Shown one piece after another: positions 51,065 to 61,200 of a stretch of 64,000 nucleotides of DNA (its first letter is position 1; each line of letters starts with the position of its first letter). Below the pieces are notes generated by a model that saw nothing but the letters and a program-made list of their open reading frames with translations, searched no databases and was not told where the DNA came from. The translations under genes were made by a program, and so were the position numbers. Source of the DNA: Stercorarius parasiticus (Eukaryota > Chordata > Aves > Charadriiformes > Stercorariidae); assembly GCA_013396915.1 (NCBI GenBank), contig VWZL01001357.1, forward strand, positions 187,259 to 251,258, read 5' to 3'.

Positions 51065-52993
51065 CTGTTGTAAACTACAGCTTTATTTTGACATGGAAAG
51101 AGAGAATGCATTTTGCCGAAAGGGAATTGGCTTGGAAAGCCTTTGTAAATGATACTGCAATGAAAATAAACTTAGTCCCCCAGCCTCAGTTTCACAGCTG
51201 TGCATGAGAAACCTAACAGATCATGCCCTATGTCATCAGTACTCATTAGCTTTTGGCTGCAGACCATGTCTTGGCCTCGGGATGTCATAAGAACTACATC
51301 ACTGATGTCAATCATTTCTCTCCATGATGACACTGCACTTCTTTGCAGTGAGATGCCACTAGTGTTTGTAGTGTCCTTGCTAATAAATAGTAATTTCTGG
51401 AAATACTCTACTGCCGTTACACGTGTACTTTGTCAGCTGTAATTTCTCAGTCTTCCTTTTCCTTCCCTATCATCATGCCCAGCTTCAGTTTCTCTCTTCT
51501 CTTGCTTATGGCTTTGAAATGAATTGGTCTCATTCATCCCTATCAACATCTCCTTCTGCTCTAACTACTTTTATCTTGGTATCGTTATCTCCATCTGCCT
51601 TTTTTTCATGTACTCCCTCAAGGGAAGGTGGACTGAGCTGCAGCGCCTCTGTCTCCCTGTTGGGGTGCGATGACTTGGGTAATTCAGAAAGCTACATGGT
51701 CTTTTGCTAGAAATGGTCATTTACACATTTGTTCTCCCTTTACGTGCCAAACTGCTAATCACAGAGCTCTCACTGGTTCTGGACTAGCTGCCAGCTCAAA
51801 GGTTAGGATGAAGAGTACCAATTTTGGCGGGGAAGGGGAGAAATCAATTTTTCATAGGAGCTAATTTGATATATGACAACATAAGAAAAAGCCAGGATAA
51901 AACTTCTCCTGAACAGGATTTAATCTCTCCAAGTTATAAAAAAATAAAAAATCCAAACACTAAAATAAAAATTAAACGGCAAGCCTTTTACATAATACTG
52001 AAGTCCAGGCAAAAATCTGCAGTTCTAAGAAAACTAAAAAAATCTTTTCCTCATCAAGAATCCTAGAGGTCTTTGAAAATGAGTGATTTAGTTAACTCTG
52101 CATATGCAGAAAACCTTGACAGCTAATCACTTCCAAATAATGTTTCAGCCTTAATTCTTATAAATTGAAGTTTAAGATTGTCCTTTCTGTTGTTCAATAA
52201 TTCTAAAAGTTAGCCCTACTTATTAGACATATTTATATACCATACTATTGAAATACATTAGACAAATTACAAGAAAAGACACCAGACTCACCTCTATATT
52301 CTTGATCACGTTATTATTCAACTAAAGTACATTCAGCTTTGTTAGGGCTTCCCAGTTTTCAGTGCTGGAAATTTAATTGCAATAAAGATAAAGGTTTTGC
52401 AAATTTACACATTTTTGTAGACCATCTATTTTTTGCAATAGAAGAAGAGGTATTACTTTGCAGGACTGACCAACAAAATGTCACTCTCTTTTGTCAAGAT
52501 GCCATTAACTTGCACAGAAAATTGTTAGGTAGTTCCAAATAATGAGACCACACCCTCTGCGCAGAATGACACTGATTTAGAAAGCTTTTCATTTAAGCCA
52601 ACAATGAAAAAAAGGTAGCAGCTACAATGGTTCATGATAAATGATAATGTGTTTTTAAATACAATATTATTTTCATTAAAATGTCTTCAGTCTAACCAAT
52701 TTCCTGGAAAAGGTTTCAATGTAATTATTCCAGTTTTAAAAAATATTGTTTCTAATGATAGAGAAAAATACCCCCAAATAGGTTTTAAATTACAAAAACT
52801 GTAATACATAACAGACATGATTTCATCCATATCTAAAATGGGATTTTTGGATACTTCAGTGAAGAAGTGCCAGATCCTGACTCCTTCAAATAGTGCCTTC
52901 TTCCTGGAGTGTTTGTGAAAGAATACAGCAACCATTGTAAGGGACTGGGAATTGACTAAAGTTCGCTAGAAAGAAAACTCATAGTTAACTTAC

Positions 52994-53210
52994 CACTAAA
53001 CTGCATTCAGCAATCCGCAGCTCTTTGAGCAAGAAGTACCCTAGGTGTGAAATATTTTCAATACTCTGTCCAATGAGAATGACAGTAGTTATATTTGGGA
53101 AATATTTCATGTCTACAATTCTGGGATAAACCTGAGAAAAACACCTCCAGTGATGTTGTTTTTAGTCCCTCTTGATCAATGTTCTCATAAGACAATCCAT
53201 TACATGTGTA
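52994..53210 (-). pseudogene. LRRC9: LRRC9 first recognised exon, 1-base insertion
   Basis: Acceptor 'gcttttcatttccag' (AG at 53211-53212), donor 'gtg|gtaagt' (GT at 52992-52993). 'CNGLSYENIDQEGLKTTSLE' and 'FFSG' match LRRC9 'CNGLSYEMVGQEG...LEMFFSG'. One base out of frame follow 'YPRIVDMKYFPNITTV' and 'LLKELRIAEC' (LRRC9 'YPRIVGLSLFPNLTSL', 'QLKELWIAEC'). The extra T is at 53128-53130. Removing it gives 72 codons in phase 0. The exon with the start codon was not found between here and the CpG island. Confidence 0.93.
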
Positions 53211-53534
53211 CTGGAAATGAAAAGCAACTATTATTCTCTTTCGGTCCATGCTGTAAAAAATACATTATACAGTAGAATATCTTACTGTCATTACACTAAA
53301 TTAGAGATTTACCAGTTGTGTCTTTTAAAACTTCCTCTGCAGTAAAATGTGTTGCAATTTTGGTCACGTTCAGTATACAGAGATTAAGTAGCTTTCTTCT
53401 GCTCCCAAATCACATTTACATGAGTGCTTCATATCACACCTCAGAATGCATCTTCAATTTAAAACAAAATAATTTAAAATTATGCTAATTTTAATGAAAA
53501 TTAAAACCTGGAAATCCATAACTTTATCTATAAG

Positions 53535-53590
53535 CTAGTATATGTCTGTGTATACATACACACGTACACATGTACATAGATATATGTATG
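53535..53590. repeat. Degenerate alternating purine-pyrimidine (TG/TA) microsatellite
   Basis: 'tgtatacatacacacgtac' followed by 'acatgtacatagatatatgt', in the 5' part of the LRRC9 locus. Confidence 0.7.
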
Positions 53591-54918
53591 AGGGTGGATC
53601 GTGTGCTTTATCAGTTTTGTGGTTTTCCACTTCTGGAGTGGCTGTATCAAGTAAAACATATAATAAAATCTTTTGGCCAGAAAAAAAAAAAGTTTACGTG
53701 GAATTTCACTAAGGGTGAGATTCAGTTTTAGATGAAGACACAAAGTAACAGGTGCCCAAATGTGTGCCTCCTGCCTAAGCTCTCATGTTAGTCAAGAGAT
53801 TTAACCAATAAAGCCAAAGGATCCTGGAAACCCATTCAGATGACCAGACAGGAGGTGTTTAGGGTATACTAAATTGACTTATTCTATATGTTCTCTTGAC
53901 TATATTGGCCAACAATGGGATTCAGAATATCTATTGTTATTTCAGAGACCTTAAAAGTATCCTGCAGCAGCTGTTCCAGTAGAGTGCAGTTTTCTGTATA
54001 TCCTCCTAGATATGTGTGGTGTCTTTGTCATGGAGACTTACAAGAAATTAAATTTGGCAGGTGATAAGCTCAAAATAAACTTTATTCTATCCAAAACTGT
54101 TTAAGACTCTGACATACATTAATAATCTACAAGTTCAAGATGTAAAATGGAATCAATACTACACAGCTGACTTAATAATTCTTAAGCTTTAGAAATGAGG
54201 ATCCAAAATGTGCAATCACTCACCTAGTAAGGCAAGGGCTCTCAACCTGCAGGAGTTACCATGGGTGGTGTCCCAAACCACAAGGAGAGTCCCTGAATGC
54301 AGACCCTCTGCTCTGAGGAGGACCGACTCAATTTGCCCTCTGGGGGGCTCCATTTATACTCTAGTTGAATGTGATCTGTGATCATATATAGTTATGTTGC
54401 TCCTCGCTGGCTGAGTGCCTTAACTTCCTTGTCTTTAGTGGCATGTGGATTAGTGTCCTGAACCCCAGACTGCAACGTCTGGATTTATCAATTAGAATTA
54501 TCAAACACTTATTAGTAGTAAGAGTATGGTTGTTGCATCAGCTTTTTTTTTCGTTTTCAAAGCACGTACGCAGTATATTAACCACAGTATGCACAATCTA
54601 CAGCCTTAATATACCACATCCCTGCTGCTTTTGAATTCCTGCCACAGTATTTACTGACACACAGCTCTACTAGCAAGTAATTTAGTACAAGAAATGAAGA
54701 ATATATTTTTCCATTTACAACAGCTAAGAAAATTACATTAGACGTGAATTAGGTTTGGGTGGATGCCAGCTCTTCTGTGCTCTGTAGGGGAGCTCGGGGA
54801 ATTGTTCTACCTCATCTAGGAGAGGCACAGCTTTGCAAGCATCTCTTCTGGAGCACCGCCTCCACAGAGAGCTTCCATATAACGCGTTCCTATTATTAAC
54901 ATTACTCCCATAGAGTAA

Positions 54919-55240
54919 TGCCACCTATTTGCCGCAGCCTAGTCAGGCCCCGCAGCCATGCCACACTGCCGCCGCCTGCGTGGGACACTGCCTCGCCCCG
55001 CCCCGCCCCGCCCACCAGTGGGCGGAGAGCCAATCGGAGGCGAGTGACACCCTCCCCGCCTTCCCCAGTGGCCAGGTGGGGCAGAGCAGCAGCCAATCGG
55101 AGGCGTGTCTGTGAGGGGGGAGAGCTCCGGTGAGGCGGGGGCTGCAACCATGGCGGTTAGATCAGTGAGAGGAGGCTGGGGGTGCTGAGACAGTTCAGAG
55201 GGCTCGGCACCGGTAAGCCCAGTCAAAAGGGCCCGTGGAA
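54919..55240. promoter_or_regulatory. CpG-island promoter, probably bidirectional
   Basis: The only sharply GC- and CpG-rich block on this side of the locus. It contains overlapping GC boxes ('gccccgccccgccccgccc' near 54995-55013) and two copies of 'agccaatcggaggcg' (55028-55042 and 55091-55105), each a CCAAT (NF-Y) box. It lies 5' of LRRC9, which reads left, and contains a splice donor for a transcript reading right. A 'gcaaccatgg' at 55144-55153 resembles half of an RFX X-box, the motif of ciliary genes, but only half is present. Promoter activity is inferred. Confidence 0.8.
55110..55212 (+). other. Putative non-coding first exon of a rightward transcript
   Basis: Inside the CpG island, sequence after the second CCAAT box leads to 'cggcaccg|gtaagc' (GT at 55213-55214), a strong donor. 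The only ATG (55150, Kozak-like 'aaccatgg') opens a frame of 12 codons ending in TGA, so the exon would be 5' UTR with a short upstream ORF, or a lncRNA exon. The start is arbitrary. Mammalian synteny would put RTN1 in this direction, but nothing here identifies it as RTN1. Confidence 0.4.
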
Positions 55241-58200
55241 GCTGGGTTCTTGCGTTCCTCAGCTGTGCTAGGCCAATGGTCTGATAGCAGCATACTAGAG
55301 ACCTTCCCTATCCCTTTACTGGGAACCTCCCCTGTGCTGGTGATTAATTTAAGCTGCAGTGACTTTTCCTCTTGCTGAGCTAGTGTGTGGGGTGGTGGAG
55401 TGTAGCTGATAAACTGGTTTGTGAAATGTCAAAAAAGAGAGTTTTGTTCTGGCTTGTGTACCTCCCTTGGTCGGGGAGGGTGTCGTGCCTGTGCAGAAGT
55501 TCATCTTCAGGGGGCAATGTAAGGTGACTGTGCCAAACTGCAGCACAGAGGCTTACTGTGGCTTAGCTTAAATCAATCAGAAACATGAGTGTGAGGTAAA
55601 AAAACCCATTCTTAAACCAAAAGGACCGTGTTCACTGAGCCATTTGCACTGGATTAATTTTATCAATTTAAGAATAATTATAATTAAATCACTATGTTTA
55701 TTTTTTTTGCACGCAGTGAGACCAGCTGAGCATTTTCCAGTGGTAGAATTGCTCAGCAGAAAATTGGATCTTCACTAAAAAGAATGTCATCAAAGATGTC
55801 TGATTTGTGAGTAAGGAGGTTAAATTTATTGAAAATTGCTAAGATTTCTGTTAAAGTCTTTGTATTAATGTTTCTTAACATTTTTAATGGAGAGGGAGAA
55901 AATTGCTCATGCAGCTTCTGCGGTTCTACCAGATGCATCAATCTTACTCGCACTGCTTTTTCTTGTCGCCAGATGTCATTCCAAGTCCACGTAAAACGGA
56001 CAGCTTCCATTTATTTCTACATTGTAAGAGATGTTCTGGCTTTGTCTTAGACTTCCCTACCCAAAGGTGCTTCATTTCACGTACCCAAAGACAAATATAT
56101 ATATATACACACACATACCCCTTCTTTTAGCAGAAATCTGTAATGAGGTAAGTCTATGAGTCCAAATATGCTCTCCTGAATTAACATATCACAAGAAGTA
56201 CATAATGAAACAATTTGAAATTAAAAAGGGGGTGTTATTTCTCTGAAAACTGTGCACACTTTCTAATTCAAGGAAAAAAACAAAACAGCCATCTATTCTT
56301 GAGCCTTCTCCAGAGAAATTTTTATGTAGTTTTTCGTAAGGGGAGTGTGTTCTGTTCCCTTCAAGAAAGAGGGTTTTGTTTAGCAAATGATTCCTTTCCT
56401 TTCTCGTTGACAAAGAATCTTAGGGGTAACCTCACTAAATTAGTTTAGGCAGCTAGGCCAACTGATACCATTTTGTGGCCTGTTTAATATTTTTTTAAAC
56501 AGTAATTGAATGAATAAGCGTTAAAATTGAACGTTGCATCCAAATTTAGATATTCATTGGTACTATGAGTAGCAAAATGCAACTGCTTTTGTTTCTGAGC
56601 ATCTAACGGAATGACTCATTATTGGCAGTGAGGAAAGCCAAATGATCTAATTTGGGTATAGGGATTTCTATTTGACTGGAAAGCACTCCTTTCTTACCAG
56701 AAGGGAATTATTGTAAAAATCAACATTTTTGTGAAACACTTCGGTCCTTTCTAGGTGACGGAATTGTCTCGGAGTGACCTGCTCTGGCAGCCTAAAATCT
56801 GTGTGCGTAATACTCTTAGTCTCTTCAACTGCAGCAAACATACAGGGTAGCAGTGTAATCATTAATTCAGCTTATTAGCGACTAGCTAATGTTACTGCTA
56901 GATAATCTTGTGTTGGTTTATAAAGCCATCAAAATGTATATTTGCATGTACAGTATTTAAAAAATGTCTGGCAGCAGTTGCTAGGTTTCTCTTTTAACGT
57001 AAAGGATTTTCAAACTTATCTCAGACTGAATTAATCATTTCAAGTGTGTTATCTTTCACCTTCTGCTGTGGCACGTTCTGCTTTAATTCTGCTAAAGCCT
57101 TTTAGCATAATTTGAAATCACTTCATAGTGGAGTCAAAGCAGCTGTTTAAGTGCTGACGGTGCTTTGCTGCTGTATATTTACTTTCAGAATTGTCCTTGT
57201 AGTTTTGCTGACTACTGTAGAAACTTTTCAAACCATTGTTCACAGATTCTCATGGATCACTGTGCATCAGAGGCATGTGTTTTTGCCTCTGCCTTCTACT
57301 GATGTTGGTATTTTTATAGGCTAGTAGATGATTTGGTTTCACTGGCATTGTTAAACAGTCGTCATTGTATTTGTAGAAGAGTATCCATCCTTAAAAAAAT
57401 ACTGTTTGTAATCTACATGCAGCTTTTTGTCTGCTTCTACTTTGTATCATTGGAATATTTCTGACTTTCACTGTCATTTATTAATCCAAGTGCTTCTAGC
57501 ATCATCTCTGCAAACTTGTGCATATTTAGAGGAAATGTCAGAACAAGTGGCAAGAAGCAGTGATAACAGACCTCATGTAAATGTTTAAGAGAGATTACAT
57601 TTTAGAAACTAGGCTCTCTATGCCTTATCATTAATTAAACACTTTAGCTAGCTTTTACTATCAGGTAAGATATATGAGAGAGAAAAAACAAGCCAAAACC
57701 TAATAATTTTAGCAGTATAAATATTTTTATGTGACACATGGCTATGTCTTTTGAAGTATTTAAAATAATAGTTTCTCATTAAGCACCTGGGAAACGTCAC
57801 CCCTTCAGATGTGATGGAAGCAGTTAGGTTAGCAGGATAAGCACAGACAGTAGTTGGAAACATGATCTAGTTATGTTGATGTCTCCACTTAATAATGCAG
57901 AGTCCTTACTCCCACTGAGGTCAAGAAAAATATTGCTGAAACAAGAGTGAGGGAGGCTTTTAGGGTTTGACCTAACAGTGGTGATGCATAAAGTGTGTTC
58001 ATAAGAGTCCCATGAGCCATGAGCACAAATGTGGCAAGGGGAGAAGAGCACTTGCTTGCCTTTGGCACTGCCAAAAATAGATGTTATTCAGGGAGCATTC
58101 TGGCATCTATCCCAACTTAGTTACAGCTTGACCTGCAGGATTGAATGGAGTAAAAGTGTGTTGTCTCAAGTATGTCACTAGCGACAGACAGTTGTCACAG

Positions 58201-61200
58201 AAAATAGAGAATCATGACTTTAAATGCATATGCATTAGTGTTTTATCTAAAATGCCACCTGACTATTTGAGCTCTGGGTGGAAAAGGCCATTTCCCAGCA
58301 GCTCTGTCTGCACCCTCATGCTGCAGAGCATAGGATGCAGAATGTGGGTCAGTGCTGTGGGGTCCTGCTCTCTCTGCAGCTCACCTGATTTCACAGACAA
58401 CTGTTCACCATTTTTCTAAAGTAAATGAACTAAGCAGAAGCATATAGATGGATATGTATGTCTGTGCTTTGTATTTTGCATGTTTTTAGATCATCTGACT
58501 TGCTGTATTTTCTCATTTCTTTGGATGACACGCCATAAAAACTGAGGAGTGAACTCAGGTAGGCACTGGGCATCTGCATGAAATTCCCTGTGGAACAGGA
58601 CAAGTGTCTTCTTATGTACATGTTAATAACATCTGGAAGGAAAACTGAGTTATCTCAGGGGATTTTGTCTTGGGCATAGCTGTTGAAAGTCTTCTGTAAG
58701 GAAATTTAAAAAAAAAAAAACAACCAACCAAAAAACCAAGCCCAATAAAACTTCATTAGGGCTTTTAAAAACAATAGATATTACTTACAGAATATTTTAT
58801 TATTGCAGTAACTTCTTCAGCCAGCTCTGGACTGGATAACATGCTAACAGACAGAAATGAGCTCAGCATTGATCTATAAATTAGCAGTTGCCTAGTGACT
58901 CATGCTACTGGCACACAAAAAATAGCACTATGCAGTAATGGATATATGCCAATTTTTTGTTAGGGTCACTATCCCAGAGCTTACAGCAATTTTTGGCATA
59001 AATTTTGACAGGGAGTGTAACTCGAAAATGGAAAATGTCAGTGAAACAAGGAATTGTTTAGAAACCATCAGCAAGGTACCTACAAAGGAATGTTGCTATA
59101 AACACAATGCAAGGAAAAAAAAAAAAAAACACAAAAAAAACCTGGCCCAAAATATATGAAAATAAATAATGTAGCATAAAACAGAATGTGCAGGCCGCAT
59201 ATTAAATGGATTAGAAATTGGCTTAAAAGCAGGTCTCAAAATGGGGAAAAAATAATTGTCATGATTAATAATCAGTTTAATGAAGCTACCTAATCATTTT
59301 ATTGGCCATCCAAATGGTAACATAGGTCTCTGCCAGTTAAATCTGCGGATGGCGCAGGCTTGTTGAGTAGTAAGTAATGAAGTTATACCTACAAAATTAT
59401 TTGAATCACTTAATTAAATGGTCACAGTCCAGCAATACGCACTTCCGTACAGCTAAATGCATGCTGGTACACAAGGTAAGAAAACACGTCTTGAAATGCT
59501 TTGACTCAGGAAAGTGATGTAGGGTCATCCATAGCAAACTGTTGCAGCCTGAGCTCCCACTGTAGTGCTATAGTTAAAATAACCAACATGATCTATGCGT
59601 TTATCAAATAGATGAACACAGAGAATAAGACAGAGGAGGGATTTTTCTTTTGTATGCAACACTGATAAATAGCTCCTGTAATGGTGTGTTCATTTAATGT
59701 GCCTTCACTCCAGAGGAGGAGGCCACAAACTTAGCCATGGACTGGAAACCAAACCTGATGATACACTGCTAACAACCCCTCACTGATGAAAGGAAGGTTG
59801 AAACTGAACTGAGTAGTAGTATGTAGATAGCTATGGAAGATTACAGCTGATAGTAGAGGGCTTTTGAGTCTGACAGGAAAAAGCAGAACAATATCCAGCC
59901 ACTGAAATTTTAAGTTGAACGATGTATGGTAACATGCGTGTAATGCGTTGTCAGCTTTAGTGGAGGTAGCGTTGTGTTAATACTGAATTTTTCCGTAACA
60001 TTAATCTCAGTGGGATCTGACTTAGGTTAGAAATCAACACCTGTGAAACTGCATCCTGATATTTTCATGGACAATATTGAAAAAGAAGTCACAAGATTTG
60101 AATTTTATTAATTTTGACGTTATCCTTCCTTGTAATCTATCAATAATATCCAAACCCACTAAGCTTTTTGAATTTTACAGTCTATATTTTTGAATGCTTA
60201 TGAATGGTAAAGTAAATAATTTCTCCAAGAGGGGGATCAGATTCTTCATGCTTTCTAAAAAGGATCTGCAGATATAGGAATCGAGTGTGCTTCTTGTCTG
60301 AGGGGTGAGTATTTCCAGTTTTTGTGAGAGCAAACTCTGTTTGCACCAGTACTTTGAAAAACATCACTGTTTCCTGTCTCCATCCTTTTTGTCTTTCTTG
60401 TATCTCTATGCATCAGGGGCCTGAACAATCTCCATTGAAACAAAAGTAAATCTTTCATGGGATATGGTGTCATTACAGGCTCATGAAGTTACAGGGGAAG
60501 TAATTTTGTCTGTAATCTGCACTCTGTGTGTACTCCTATAGCTCCACTGAATCCCATGGAATGATACTAGTTTTATGCCTGCTGAAGGCCAGAACTGTTT
60601 TATGGTCATATTGGCAAGGCACAGGGCATTAAACCCACGCCAGAGTGGGTGTGGAAGAATCATTTCAGTCTTATGAAGCATCCTTATGAATCATATTTTC
60701 CCAGAGCCTGGTTATATTGAGATCAGGACCACTTGTTACGAAGTGGTAGCGAGAAGCAAGCAAAAATATTCAAGGGAGTTCTTGAGCGTATTCTGCAGTC
60801 ACACTGTAATGCCAGTTACCACAGGTCTCTAGGAAATGTGAACCTCAAAAAGCACCACAGAAGTAGCATTGGAACATTTTGTCTGATATCTGGGGCAAAA
60901 GAATTGCACTTGAAAGCAGCAATGAAATTTTTACCTGCTTTGCTTTTCTTGCATTTTTCCATGGTTACTAGCATATCTCTTTGTCTCTGAAGCACAATAG
61001 AAATTGAAAACCTACTGGACTGGAACTAGTGCAGTCAGCTTTCCAGGATGAAATAATACCTTAATTGGTCTGTCTGCATGGATGAAAAAGGGCCAAACTC
61101 TATCATTCCAGTCTGAGAGATACAATGAGAAAAACATCATAGATCTGATATGAGCAAATCTTCCTGGAGCTATTCGTATCTTTTGATGAAGAGACCTAGT

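Larger units (their letters stand above)
12808..53210 (-). pseudogene. LRRC9: LRRC9, unitary pseudogene (whole locus)
   Basis: A minus-strand locus whose exons match, in the right order, vertebrate leucine-rich repeat containing 9, a long LRR protein (about 1,450 residues in human) whose role is poorly known. Hallmark matches include 'CNGLSYENIDQEG', 'LERELAKLQ', 'FDHELVLPEY', 'AKILSQICKN', 'SAKDLFGGKLTSDMIA', 'VLCLNYNHIESILPG', 'GYGQQGLANGGK' and 'LVLDHNRIKM'. Splice sites and intron phase agree across many junctions, for example 40283/39314, 35376/34925, 23418/20642 and 20506/19905. At least six in-frame stops, about ten frameshifting indels and one lost acceptor mean no full-length protein can be made. 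Retained introns argue against a processed copy. The first coding exon and the true 3' end were not found. Homology is by eye from memory; identity is confident, and inactivation is strong unless many errors are in the assembly. Confidence 0.92.

Noticed and set aside
12808..53210. All disruptions explained as assembly error
   Set aside because: Some frameshifts are in homopolymers, but six nonsense point changes, a 10-base and a 5-base deletion and an acceptor change are not that kind of error.
12808..53210. Processed (retrotransposed) LRRC9 copy
   Set aside because: Exons are separated by kilobases with splice donors, acceptors and phases preserved.
54918..55147. Arg/Pro-rich open frames in the CpG island
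   Set aside because: Overlapping frames on both strands from GC-rich promoter sequence; no homology.
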